Notes: a model not told the origin generated them from the letters alone. Shown: positions 10,601 to 22,474, numbered from the stretch's first letter. The stretch: DNA of 64,000 bases from Leuctra nigra (GCA_934045905.1 OW203764.1:22315109-22379108); one strand, 5' to 3'. A program made the numbers and translations.

Positions 10601-13600
10601 TAAATCATTGAGGAATTAAATTATGTTTTTTTTTATATTTATAACCTGATATTTTAGGTAGGGCACGTGCCCCTGTGCCCCAATGCACCAGCCGCCACTG
10701 TTGTGTGGTAAAAATGACTATGTATCATGAGTTAAGGGAAATAGTATTTATATACAATGTCTCAATTTCTCTGGGGCATTCTAGTATTTAAGTTGCCAAA
10801 GTTCACCGAGAAGCAAAAAGCTCAACTAATACATTTTACCTGATATCTAAGCGGACTTTTGGCAACTTAACGCAGTTAAAACGCTTAAATAAATCGATAA
10901 ATGAATCCCTTTTATGTAGATTCCATTAACATTTTCTCGTGGTGCATTAAGAATCATATTATCGATGTTAAATACATCTTGCGGACGCATACATTTTTTG
11001 TAGCTATCCTACGTTAGGTTACGTAACCCAAGTAGGTACTATTTACCGTGAGTGAACTTTTGACAAACTATTGCTGTTAAGGCCATTGTGTATCACGTGA
11101 CTTTATTTCTCTACATCCGATCAAAAGAAATAGTTACCTATGAGTACATACCTTACATCGTTCATGTTGAATAATCCAAGGTGGTTTATGAAGAAAATTC
11201 ACTGCATACTGGAGCTTATCAATATTTGCAGTCAATAAGATTTATTTTTGCAGTGGTTTAATAAATAAAAACAACACAAATATCGTGTATACGTACGCGT
11301 GTGAAGACTGTCAAAACCAAGTGCTGTTCGTTTAAACATTACATTCATAATAGTGGATATAATTAATATCTCAACATTTCGTTGGAAAGAGGAAGAAAGA
11401 GCGCATGTTATATATTCTGACATTGCGTCAGGTTTGTGATGCATATATGCCTTTTTATTAGAGTAATGTTTGCTGTTTTTGGCAACTCGTAGAATTTCCT
11501 TCAACTTCAGGTCTTGATTTGAGAATATTTAGGTGCAAGGAAGTAAAATCATCTAATATGTTATTTTCGCAGTTCTTTTCTGCGTAGAATTAGTTCCAAC
11601 AGATGTGTCTTAACTTATCTGATGAGGGAGAAGTCTTTGTTAAACTGAACCCTTCCAATAGAAAATGTGTAGCTTTTTGGTTAAAAAGTCACGTGATATA
11701 CAGGGACCTTAATATCCTAACTGATGAAGCCTTTTGTTTGGATTTTAGGCTCTCTATGTCATGCTACTTGAAAAGAGGTATCAATCAGATGTTGACAAGT
11801 TTGATCGACAAAGATTCTCAAGTGTTCGTACCTTCTTGTTGATTTTGAGACTTGGAACTCCATGCTTTTGTCGGTACTCGTTATGTGCCTTCAAACAGTC
11901 GGACACGAAGTCACCTTCCGCTGCTGTCTCGGCGGGTTTCGACTTGAAGAAGCCAAGTTTCGATTCACTCGAGCTCTAGAAATGTAAAAGACAAGATTAT
12001 GGATGTAAAACTTCCATCATCATCATTAAAGTTGTATTATTCCATAGACGTCATAATTTTCAATTCACTTTGGGCGGAGCCTTGTAATAAAAAGTAACTA
12101 ATTAATTAACCAGAAAAGTTCTGAAATATCTCCGCCAGTTTTATATGTCTGCTGTTTAGTATCCCGTTAACAAATGCTATAGTAATAGGTTAAAACAGTA
12201 TCAGACATATTTACGAGATACGTATGACTGTGACTGTGATTCGAATATTAATATTAATTATTTTGAAAGATTTATTTTGTATATCATGTGAAATAAAAGT
12301 AGTTTTAAACCAAGTACCTAGATCATGGAGAATTTTACAAATATTTCAAAAAATATTACAATCAATAACCATGAAAATTACCGACCGATTTGCGTCAAAA
12401 CTACATAATTATTCTATATAAATCTACATAATGTAATTTTGTTTTGTCATAGGCGTAATTTGTCATCATATGACTGTGTTAAAATATATACTTATTATTT
12501 GGAATATTCTGTTCAAACGATTATCAAATTTCCGTTTCATCAAAAGAAAGGTTTGTTTTGTACAAGGCAAATAAATGGAAAAAATAATATTGCTACCCTC
12601 ACAAATTAATTGGAATTTTTGGAAATTTGGAAATTAAAAATTCAAATGGCACTAAAGTATAAAAATGTATTATCTAATTATAATAAGTTAAAATGATATA
12701 ATCATTTGGGTGAACAGGTTGGGTGAGTGGTTAACGCTCTGAACTTGTATTCAGGAGGCCCGGGTTCGATTCCCGCGGCCGTCCTTCCTGACTGGGGTTT
12801 TTTCGTGGTTTTCCCTCAGTCGACAGGCCAATGCTGGGAAGGTACCCTACTAATAGGCCACGACGGCCTCATTCCCACCTTCCATCCTCACCCACTCTTC
12901 ACCATCATCTCCCAATCATCATCATAATCATTCATCCGTCGCCATTAGCCTCGCTGCAGAACAGTGCGACGTTAAGCCCCAGACAAAAAATATGATATAA
13001 TACATTAAGATTATAACAAGTATTACAACTTTTAAAATATGGGAATTCACAGATGGTATTGTTAAAAACGTATTGAAACGTAAAACGTATATTAAACCAA
13101 AACGTATTGTTTTAGTAGAAACAATTACCTACCTTGGGAGTTTCTGAAGAGGCGTTGGGTGACACTGGTTTCTGCTCGATAGTTCTGGTCGTGGTTCTTG
13201 TTGTAGATTTATCTGCCGAAGAAAAATCATGCTATTGTCACTCACGACAGATTGCAAGCATTTCCATATTCCTTGAACATCGCCAACGTGATCTTAGAAT
13301 TCAATATTCTTTCAAGTTCTAGGTTGTCTGTTATCATCTGTTATAAATCTGAAATCTGTTATATTTCAAGAATCGAGTAAGATTATTACCATGACTGACG
13401 GAAGTCCCCATGGGTTGCCACACACTAGAAATCAGTTTAAATTGTATGTCACAAATTAAACTTATGTAAACTTATTCAATTTCCCAACCGTATGTTCCAC
13501 TTGACTGCTTGATATAATTGATTTTCGTTAACCGAGAAAACTTCACTAATACCTGATTTCCTTCGAATTTCTCTCTCTCCTGTGAAACGAACTAAAATGA

Positions 13601-16600
13601 CCACTAAGTACCGTCCAGGGAAGATCGGAAATCCTCCGGGAAGTCTTCAAAGACGTTTCTCTTCTCCGAAGTCGTGATCCTCTCACTCCGATTCCCGTGG
13701 AACGTCTCGACGGTCTCTCGAGTCACTGTCTCGAACTTCGGCTCCTGTAGGAGGACATTAATTAACATGATTACTGTTGACACGTGACCGGATGAGTGGT
13801 CATTGTTGTGACGTTTTGCCGCTCTTGACGACGGCGATGTTAATGACACGCGTTGCACGCAAATGACAGATGGAGCGGCAACCGAGTCGAGTCCAAAAGA
13901 AAGTGCAACAACATTTTAGAGTTGAGTGAACATTGAGTGAAGCAGATAAGTGTTGAATAAAATCCACCAATAGACACTTGTATCTGTACCTCAGAGGTAA
14001 AAGGCCCGATCTCCATTTCCTCGATTTGCGTTTGCATATTTTGGTATCATGTAATCAAGATCTGTCAGTTGCAATTAACTGAAGTCAGCAATAGCAATTA
14101 TATTGAAGTATTCTCTTATAAAATGACACTCATGTCATCATTAAAAATAGGATTGGATGACCTCAGAAATACTGTTTTCTGAGCAATATTCAATATACTG
14201 AGCAATATACTGTCAATATTCAATGAAATTTACATTGGACCTTTTACCTCTGAGGTACAGATATAAAAAGGTGATTTCGTGTTTAATTTCTCATTCTCAA
14301 CATTACCACATTAAATTCTGATTTTACCAATTAGGTTGACTCCAAAAAGAGAAACCTCGTTTGGCTTTAATTTTGACACTTATTTATCTTAGAGGTGTAT
14401 TTTATATTCAATGTGAATGGTACAGTGATGATTCCAGGCATATTCCAGGGATTCCAGGAACTGGCGTCTCTACTTATTTTATTTATTTATTGTGGTAGGT
14501 ACCTGCCAGAGGCAGGATGGCTATTGCAGGGCTACATTAGGTGCCCTCTTTGGCCGTGTAAAGTTTGATTAGAAGTGAACATTACTCGTACCAGGTGTGT
14601 TAGAACATGAATATCAAATAATGAACATAAACAGAGTAGAGTCAAAAAAACAAAATGGTCAAGAATGACCATGACATTGGTTAGACGTCTATGCATTGGG
14701 TTGACGTGTGGTTAAGTTCGGACTCACTGAATCCGTCAAGTGAGAGAAATAACTCACATTACAGGAAGAGATTGCTTTGGAATTAAATAGTGCGTAAAAA
14801 GAAGGATTTATATTGCAACTACATGTAAAAACGTGTATATAAGTAGGTATACGCATGAAGTCTAATATTAGTATTTGATCGAAGACATTAGGACATTACG
14901 GTATAAATTTGTTCAAGTGCACACTCTGATAAATAGGTGATTTACTCGCTAACCTTCTTTGTTATTGTTCCATTTATTTTTGTTTTTTCGTAGTAAAAAT
15001 TCGAAATGTCATCTGAACTGGACCCAAAATCGATTATTATCCTCCTGACCTTTTTGGGTTTTTGATACTGACGGCTTGTACTCTCTTCTACACCGGCTCT
15101 AGAAAATATTCCTTTTAACCAAAGGCAGCACATAATTTAATCTTAACATTCTATCGGACTGGATTTAACACGGAATTTTCATCATCAGAACATATTGTAA
15201 AAACTGTTTATATGTCAAAAATAACTATACCTTACCTTGATATTTTATTGTTGCCAAGCAACATATGTGTAATGAGCTCCTAAACGATTTTGCTTCTTAT
15301 AATAAAAAAACAATGTGAAAAGGCTAGACCTCAAAAATATATTTTGATAATGTGCAATCTGGTCAATGACGTTATTACCTACGCTCAAGACAACATAAAT
15401 GCCCAGACGTTCTAGAATCATTAGAGCATATCGTAGAAACAACAAAAAATGTGTTATACAGTTCGTGCCTTGTATTATTATAATAATAATAACATTAAAA
15501 CAATAAAAATGACCAAAATGCCGTAACGTCTTCACTGGTAGTGATCCAAAGTCCAGGTGTTGAGCTCAACAGAGCGCTCTAGCGGTCATGTGTAACAACT
15601 CAATTCGACGCTCCTAGTTCAGGCGTGGTTTTAATGAGATCTTAATGTCAGTACAAATCAAATATTCATTGATGATCTAACCAACTGATGCAATCATTAA
15701 AATATGTCCCGTCAATCGTTTTTAATGTCTGCAAAAGTCATAGTATGCACTATTGCCCTTCAAAAACCAATTAATTTGGCGCGTCGGTATAAACTTGATA
15801 GATTTGAAATGATTACACACCAATGCGATTTATTCCTTCGCAAACTTAAAGTTAGAAGTTTCAAATAACACGCCATTTAAACTAACTTTGATGCAGGTGA
15901 TCATGTCCGCATCTAGGATCGAACCAGCGTGCCTCGCGTGACGGCCACCATATTGCACTGACTTGGTTTCTGTCCAGACAGAAGTATGTACTGTCATATT
16001 CATACGTTGATAGACCAACTGTAATTCAATTACCTAGATGTGTTTAAACAACTGATTTATTGTTACCACACTCCTTCTTTAGATTGAGCACAAAATATCG
16101 CTGAGATTTTGATGCAGGTCACGTATCAACACAGCGATGTTATTTTCCCATGAAATTCCTGTTTGTGGAATGCTATATAATGTAAAATGATCGATGAAAA
16201 TGTTTAATTGATTGATTAATTAATTGATTGATTCTTGTGTATGTGTGAAACGGTGTGACAGTGTGCTAAGAAGTGTGGGTAAGGCAGGAAAAGGAAGACC
16301 TGATAAGTGAATCGGCAAACAGGATGGACAATCGCGGACTAGACAATCACGATTTGCAATTATAATAAAGCATTCTAAGCAGATTATTTAAAGTTTTTTT
16401 TACGTAGGCTAGTAGGTACTAAGAATTAAGAAACATGGAAATAATAGGAATTAAATTATGCGATGGCACCATAACAATATTTTGTTAATAAAAATAGACA
16501 AATTAAATTTCCAAGAAATATATCATTTTCATTTCGTTCTTCACGCAGGTTTACTCAACATCTTTTTAGTGGATTTTTTTTTTTTTAAATTAGTGGAAAT

Positions 16601-17909
16601 GTATAAAGTACTGGGAAAACGCTCAGGTGACGAGTTGATAAGTGAGCACGTGTAAGTGGCAAGTAGCTCACTCCACTACGCCCAATATATGAAGATAGTT
16701 TGTGTGGCCACTGTTCCTTGTTGATTTCACAAAGACTGAGTTGTCACCAATATGATCGAGTGACACGCCGTTTAGCTGACAGCGAAATACGTAAAAAAAC
16801 CAGTTATTACCTTTTGTAGATTAAACCCAAGTTGTCACAAGAATAAATATCCAATTATATCTTAATAACTATAATGTAATTGGCTTTCTGGTAAAACACC
16901 CATGGTTTGTAGATATAATCGTCTCTAGTATCACCAACTCTGCAGTACTGTGTAATTTCAACACTGATAATGGATGTTCAATGGTTTTATTGTATGTTCA
17001 TATCCTTTATTAGTTATGAGGTGAACTTTTATTTATACGAAACAAGCAGCCAGTGGCAGTCCCGGTGTCGAATCCCGGTTCAGCCGAATATATTTCACAC
17101 TACCTACATACCTCTATTCCATACCGACTCCAGTGGAAGTTTTCCATAAACCCTGGGGTAATTACCAATATCACTACACTATAGTACTACTGGTACTACC
17201 ACAACTAACCATTGAGTAATTTCTATTTGTAAATTGGAATTATGCAACGAGTATAAGAATACTAGCTAAATTATAACTTTATCTTTCATAGCATTATGCA
17301 GTTCTTTCTACTGCGTTAAAAGATAATAAGCTACAAATTTCAGAAACATTTAATTCAGACCAACATTATGTTTGGATTATGCACATTATTTTAGATCGCT
17401 GGAGAAACGTACGATGCATCTTTTTAACTTTTAAGTCTTTTCTCTGAACACCTAATTCCCTGAACTTTTGCACATAAAGCTTCAGATTAAGATAGTTAGG
17501 TATTATTGTAATCCCCATAAAATCCTCGTTGTAAAAGGAGAAGCCAAGTCTCCTCATCAATAAAGTTAATAAATCCAACGTTCTGCACTGAAAAGTAATT
17601 CTATTAAAAGATGGGCCAAGTCAACGCGGTACTTCAAAAATAATTTCTAAACATCATAATTGTAATTTGAACTACTTTTACTCTTTTGATGGAAAGTGAA
17701 TGCATGCAAAAGATCCTATGTGATTAGTACTTAATCATACTCTGGTTCTGTTTCTGAATTGTTTTCAAGTTCGTAATTATGACCCTACCGAATGTAATCC
17801 CATTTCGAACCCTTACCTCTCCCGTCTTGAACGTCCTCTGCTCCGTCTTCCTCACCATCACCACGCGACTTCCACCGCTGCCTCCACTCTGCATCTTGTC
17901 CAGATCCAT
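7621..17909 (-). CDS. CAP-domain protein with long N-terminal extension (upstream tandem copy)
   Basis: Seen: minus-strand exons 17817-17909 (start codon at 17907-17909), 13612-13744, 13133-13212, 11832-11975, 9061-9268 and 7621-7841. All borders are GT/AG, phases run 0,1,0,0,1, and the join is exactly 292 residues. Residues 1-101 are a charged, Ser/Thr/Gly-rich extension (for example SGGSGGSRVVMVRKTEQ and DKSTTRTTTRTIEQ). The CAP domain follows: HNEYRQKHGVP, EHRQGSEYGENIF, NWYNEIKDH, GHFTQVIW, NYSPPGNYIGSF. The two His and two Glu of the CAP cavity are kept. The last exon reads past the normal family end (ENVPPVG) into a short hydrophobic tail (CVGFIVLLILF) before the stop. That tail may be a true C-terminus or a read-through intron. 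Known: GAPR-1-like family, cytosolic and membrane-associated. Inferred: duplicate of the gene at 4784-7001. Confidence 0.82.
9337..10700. mobile_element. hAT-like non-autonomous DNA transposon with 8-bp TSD
   Basis: The ends are CAGTGGCGGCCGGTGC and its near-exact inverse GCACCAGCCGCCACTG. Both are flanked by the identical 8-bp direct repeat TTGTGTGG (9329-9336 and 10701-10708). An 8-bp target duplication with CAGTG-type ends is typical of the hAT superfamily. The interior of 1.36 kb has short open frames (for example 9979-10236) but I recognise no transposase in them. It sits in an intron of the upstream CAP gene. The perfect target duplication suggests a fairly recent insertion. Confidence 0.88.
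10709..11831. other. CAP-gene intron, right of the hAT insertion
   Basis: Plain AT-rich intron. Short open frames (for example 11232-11504 on the minus strand) show no family resemblance. Nothing else recognised. Confidence 0.4.
12717..12990 (+). repeat. tRNA-derived SINE, full-length-looking copy
   Basis: The 5' part resembles a tRNA: a box-A-like TGGGTGAGTGG at 12720-12730 and a perfect box B GGTTCGATTCC at 12763-12773. After that comes a family-specific body (ggttttccctcagtcgaca, then cattcatccgtcgccattag) and a short A-rich end after gttaagccccagac. A near-identical body recurs at 50365-50619, so this is a dispersed SINE and not a tRNA gene. It lies in a CAP-gene intron. Confidence 0.85.
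13390..13411 (-). CDS. Alternative first coding exon with a myristoylation-type start
   Basis: On the minus strand ATG at 13409-13411 opens MGTSVSH and runs into a donor (GTAATA) in phase 1. That is exactly the phase needed by the next exon (13133-13212), giving MGTSVSH-D-KSTTR and a 224-residue isoform that skips the first two N-terminal exons. Known: MGxxxS/T is the N-myristoylation pattern, and mammalian GAPR-1 also starts with such a motif. Transcription from here is inferred; I see no clear TATA box. Confidence 0.5.
13981..14263. mobile_element. Short TIR element (MITE)
   Basis: Terminal inverted repeats TATCTGTACCTCAGAGGTAA at the left and the reverse complement at 14244-14263. The match continues about 4 bp inward (AAGG). 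Total length is about 283 bp and the interior is AT-rich without coding capacity. It lies in the intron before the CAP exon at 13612-13744. Confidence 0.75.
14264..17816. other. Long CAP-gene intron
   Basis: AT-rich intron. 15895-15965 has a tRNA-like box B on the minus strand (GGTTCGATCCT), and 17055-17100 has a similar degraded motif (gtgtcgaatcccggttc); both are probably old SINE heads. 17520-17640 resembles part of the foldback element at 55964-56360 (ttctgcactgaaaag and gggccaagtcaa). No exon recognised. Confidence 0.4.
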
Positions 17910-19410
17910 CAGGGTCGGTTGTCGCACTCTCGCCGGCGTCCTGGTATAGAAGTAACCCCCCATCCGGGGGCGAGTGGGTAAATAATTGACAGACAACATT
18001 ACAGACACCGTCTACTTGCTACCGTGGTTTTCTGCAGACTAGAGTGATGAGTTGGGTTTCTAAGTTGTGTTCGGCGGCGTCCATCCGTGGCCGACCAAGT
18101 GCGGCCGGTCCCGCAAAACATCAACCTAGTGTAACGAGCGGCCTTGTTGGGAACTTCACGCCGAGAATGACATCGAGAAAAAGAGGACGTGACTTTTTAC
18201 ATATTTTTTTTTTAAAGAAAAAGAACTCTGTGTTCTTTTGATGTCTGATGAGAATAAAATGATCGTATAAAAAGTGTACAATGATGATAATAGTCCAGCA
18301 TGGACTAACGTAATGTACTGACGTTAAGGGATATACAAAATGATTATACTAATTAAAAATTACAAATAAGTATTATTAGAAAGCGTTTTGATACGTGTAC
18401 TTTGATGATATTCTGGTAATATGACTAGTTTATTGGGACATTAATGATACCAAAAGAAAAATTTAGTAACATTATACTCTAAAACGCTACTAAATTCACG
18501 TCCGTTCATTAATTTTCAATGAAATATGAATAACTAGCGATTTCAATATGTGTAATTTGCTGATTATGTAGTTGTACGCAATATTGATATGAGTTTGCAT
18601 TTTTTTAATTCTTGATGCTTAATTTATAGTAAGAAGAGTATAAAAAATACAACACATCTTGTGCATTACACAATTGTTATGTTTATTACACGAATACCAC
18701 GTCTTTTCCATGGAACATTTATTAAGCCGTCAAAAAATGTTATAATCCCAACACGAGATAAGTTATCATGACAAGAATTGTTTTGTGATGATGGATTCCG
18801 ATGTGACCGATCTCAGAGATTCGTTGGTCATCTTGGCGGAACGACCAATTGTGTTCGGGTTTGAACAAGACTAATCTACAGCAAAAGAAGTGCAAACTTA
18901 TGTCACACACATTGAGCAATAATGAATTAGAGCTAATAATTTGGTATAAGCGAAGCCGAGAGCTATTAGGTCATAACATAACTAGAGCGAATAAAAATTA
19001 AACGCCCAGCCGTAAAAACATATCATAAAATGATTGTGTTGTAATTAATGGTTATTTATAATTGTTCGAGATAAAGGTAATTAAAACTTTTTATTATTTT
19101 CTTTTTACGCCTTCGTTTACTTGAAGAATTGAAACGGTATGAAGGTAGAAATAGGAAGAATGTATAGAATAGATATCGTTCCGATTTAGTTGTTCAGTGC
19201 ATTGAAAATAAGTAGAATCCTCTTAGCGAGCGTTTGAAACGCCCTGAGTCAACGTTATCTCTTATCACACCTTCTCACGACCTTGACTTTTATTGATAGC
19301 TTAATTCCAGTCAATCGATAGCCAATAAATTCAATCCGACACCTTTCCCAATCGAATATCTCACTTGAAAAGTATCGAACATCATCGTCACGTCACAAGA
19401 TGCCGGAAAG

Positions 19411-19692
19411 CACGTGTCTAAACACGTGACAAGTACATACCTGGCATTGCGTGCACGTGTGCGTGTGGCACACATTTTCACTTCCATTCAAGTCACAATA
19501 AGTTTCACACACTTCTATATAGCATAGCTACTTGCAACGAACGCTTGCATTCCGGCCGTGAATGCATATCGATTGTGTTATCGCCCCCTTGCTAGTCTGC
19601 AAGCCCGGCGTACATTCACCCTACTGGATAGAGCACACTTGTGCGGCCCTGTCTTGCGGGTTGCCTACTGCGCAACTGCGGGGATGCACGTG
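19411..19692. promoter_or_regulatory. Cluster of four canonical E-boxes near a TATA-like motif
   Basis: CACGTG occurs at 19411-19416, 19423-19428, 19454-19459 and 19687-19692. The last of these follows a GC-rich stretch. A TATA-like CTATATAG at 19515-19522 lies just downstream of the first three. CACGTG is the binding site of bHLH factors such as Clock/Cycle and Myc/Max. Which transcript it might serve is unknown. Confidence 0.4.
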
Positions 19693-21141
19693 GGGTGCGT
19701 GGAGGATGTGGGAAATCTCGGTTTATTGAGAGGTGGGATCTTTAACTTCACCGTTTGAAGGATACGTGAGGTGAATACGTTCCGGAGAATATGGTAGCTA
19801 ATAATTTACGAATTTAGAGATGAAAGTATTATGATATAGGCTGGGTTTTGGGTGGCCGATGAAAGATTGAAGGGTTTGAAAAAGTCCCAACTTGTTAATT
19901 TCAAATATTTTGTTTTTTTGTTTTTTACAGGTTATAGAGGGTCACTTGCAGATTAAAATGGCTACGTATGATGTCCTGATGAGAGTAAAACTTATTCGGC
20001 TGTTAAATTTCCGTGAAAGATCAATATAATTATTGAAACTTTGAACAAGTCATAACTTGTTAATTCTCAATATATTTCATTTTTATTACCTCATGCATGA
20101 TTAATATAAAATAATACGATTACGCATGAATTCATAAAATAATGTCGTGCTATGAATTCGAGGAATTTTATGAGAAGTCAAGTGTTGTGCCACAGAGCAA
20201 TAAAGAAATGTTTCTTTATAAAAATGAATTGTTTTTATATCAAGTGTCTTTGAAGTCATTGATCGGACGTTGCTCAATAGATTAACAACAGACGCGAAAA
20301 CAATTGCGGAATATGATAGTTACAACTAGAAATACGCTATGTGTAACGCATGACAACTGGAACACATTACAGATCCGTGCCGCAAATTTTGAATTTTCCG
20401 ATACATTTCTTTTGACAGCTAGTTCAAAACTCTTAAAATGGCAGTACGTTTGTAAATACTTGGCCTGGGCTTAAAATGTGTAAAATATAATTGTTGGTTT
20501 TGATCACCATGTTAAATTTGAAGCATTTTTACTTTCGATCAATCGGAAGATATTTTTAAAATTAAGCTGTGGCTGATTTTAGCCACAAACTGGCTGAGAT
20601 GTAAAAGGCTGGCTGTGACTGTGGATTTTAGTGTGGATTTAAACCACAGCTGTTGGCTTTGGCTGAAACTTTGTAAATTTGAGTAAAATGTTGTTCTGAA
20701 GAAATATATTTATTTTTTAAATTTGAACCAATCAACGAATTTCGAAAAAAAAGGTTGGTCTGCAATAAATCGATTGCCTGGTGAAACTGTGCGACCTGAA
20801 TAGCTGCATAACCAAACTACAACCTCTTTGGGCATAACAGACAAAAAGTATAACAAAAAACACATTAGTCCGTGCCAAAAGAGCGGGGACGAGTCGCTCG
20901 CTTCGCGGGCTCATTTTTGAGTGAGCGAAGAGAGCTCCTCCTTTTGACTCTTTTGGCTCTGATGTCATCTCGTAGTTGTTGGCGACATACAGGTCGCACT
21001 ATTTCTCAGATGATTATTGTTTGACAAAGCTAAATGATCCGACGGCGTTAAAATTATGCATTACAATCAAGACATTCTCATCAATAATCAGCATTATGGA
21101 TTACATAAAATGTTAGCCTCTATCCGTTTGGCATGGACTAT

Positions 21142-21350
21142 GCAGCGTCTGAGGGCAAATGCCACCAACATAATGCTGTATATTCCCCTTCAGAAATGGG
21201 GGGTACCCTATTGCTCCTCTATTGTTGTACAGTACGTTCTACAAGGACCTTTCAGCGCCTGAGGGCAAATGCCAAAATACAAACGCCAATAAAATGCTGT
21301 ATACACCTCAGAAATGTGGATTTTCTTTGGTCCTCTATTGTTATGAGGTG
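21142..21350. repeat. Two-unit tandem repeat, about 113 bp per unit
   Basis: cagcgtctgagggcaaatgcc at 21142 recurs as cagcgcctgagggcaaatgcc at 21255. Both are followed by aatgctgtata, by tcagaaatg and by tcctctattgtt at matching spacing. The units have diverged by substitutions and small indels. Confidence 0.75.
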
Positions 21351-21704
21351 AGGAAGAGGTAGTGTCAGAAAACAATAGCCAAAATTAGTGTGGAAAATAG
21401 GAATTCTAAATGGAAAATAGATTTTTCGCTGTTGCAAATTCCTTGTAAGCAAATGTTGAATGTAGGGAGAGATGAAGGTAGTTCCAGGATGATATAAAAA
21501 ATATGTGTGTAAAGGAATTCCAAACAGAAAATCTTTTGAAAATTCCATGTCAGACGTAGATAACCAGTAATCGGTCAAGTATTTGTGAAGATCACCATAC
21601 AAGCAATTCGTATAAAAGTACCATCAACAAGTAAAGATGTCAAAAAATGGGCCAAGTCAACATGTTGTTTTTAAAATCAAAAAATGCTTGGCTCATCGAT
21701 CAAT

Positions 21705-22150
21705 TATTGAGCGAGCGAAGCGAGCGTCACGGTACTCTTATGGCACTTTCTCTGTGTGTGTGTTTTTTTGCCTGCATTACGCAGGTCAAACCGTACAACC
21801 AATCAATCTGAAATTTAGCACACATACTAACAGTAACGTATTCCATGCGGTATCTGGGATCGTTTTTGAACGGGATCCTGTGATTGGTTCGAAATAAAAA
21901 AAACTTTCGATTTGTTGGTCCGGTCAATTTGAAATTTTTCAAAGTCATTGCAACCAACATTGTCCCCAATCTTACAAAGTTTCAGCCAAATCCTCCCATT
22001 GGTTAAAATTTAAAACCATATTTCCTGTGATTTTTTAAATTTAAAATATAGAACCGATTGTTCGCATGGTCATTACTCATTGGTACCAACATTTTAGGTA
22101 TTTTTGCCAATTTACTATATTGTTCTTGGTGGGATGTGCTACAAAGATGG
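21705..22150 (+). repeat. GAGCGAGCG-headed repeat, 5'-part copy
   Basis: Starts ttgagcgagcgaagcgagcg, then ggtactcttatggcactttctctgtg and the family phrases gcaggtcaaacc and cctgtgattggttc. It matches the copies at 42536 and 43536 but stops before their right end. Directly upstream, 21635-21702 resembles an arm segment of the foldback element at 55964-56360. Confidence 0.7.
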
Positions 22151-22405
22151 AGTAACTTTTACATGCGTACCTACGTATGAATAAAGTGTCACAAGACAAG
22201 AAGTAAAAATGTGTCACCCTCGCCCATAATTCCCCCCTCCCCCACCCAACCCCTCCTTCACCCCAGCTAAACCCTGATGTCGTGCTTGCTTGTTTGACTG
22301 ATGAAAATATGGTTTTAGTAAATGTAATTAATCACAATACATTATTTCTGATTTTAAAAATAAGTTAGACTAAGATAAATTTAGATAAGAAGGATTGTCA
22401 CTTAC

Positions 22406-22474
22406 CACTTGTAGTTTCTGAATATTTCTTCTGAGCAACTGAGAGTAGATGCTGTGGATTAACAGCTATATATA
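22406..22474 (-). promoter_or_regulatory. Core promoter and 5' UTR exon, probably of the upstream CAP gene
   Basis: Read on the minus strand: TATATATA at 22467-22474, then an arthropod initiator TCAGTT with its A at 22440, about 30 bp downstream. A 35-nt leader without ATG follows and ends in a strong donor GTG|GTAAGT at 22406. The next minus-strand acceptor I can support is at 17941-17942, directly before the exon carrying the CAP start codon. The linkage is inferred from strand, order and spacing. Confidence 0.6.

Larger units (their letters stand above)
17941..22405. other. First CAP-gene intron with an E-box cluster and repeats
   Basis: No coding exon recognised. 18050-18160 is GC-richer than its surroundings. 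Four perfect CACGTG hexamers lie at 19411, 19423, 19454 and 19687, with a TATA-like CTATATAG at 19515-19522 between them. 20750-20965 holds a minus-strand relative of the GAGCGAGCG repeat family, 21142-21350 a two-unit tandem repeat, and 21705-22150 a partial copy of that same family. Confidence 0.45.

Noticed and set aside
12720..12790. A tRNA gene (box A and box B visible)
   Set aside because: The sequence does not fold into a complete cloverleaf by eye and the same segment is dispersed with a long common body; it is a SINE head.
13990..14037. A phase-0 minus-strand exon with ATG (MQTQIEEMEIGPFTSE) and donor GTACAG that could be another first exon of the CAP gene
   Set aside because: Its 3' half and the donor lie in the terminal inverted repeat of the MITE at 13981-14263, so the splice-like site is probably transposon sequence.
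15895..15965. A minus-strand tRNA-like stretch with GGTTCGATCCT
   Set aside because: Box B only; no convincing acceptor stem or box A. More likely an old SINE head.
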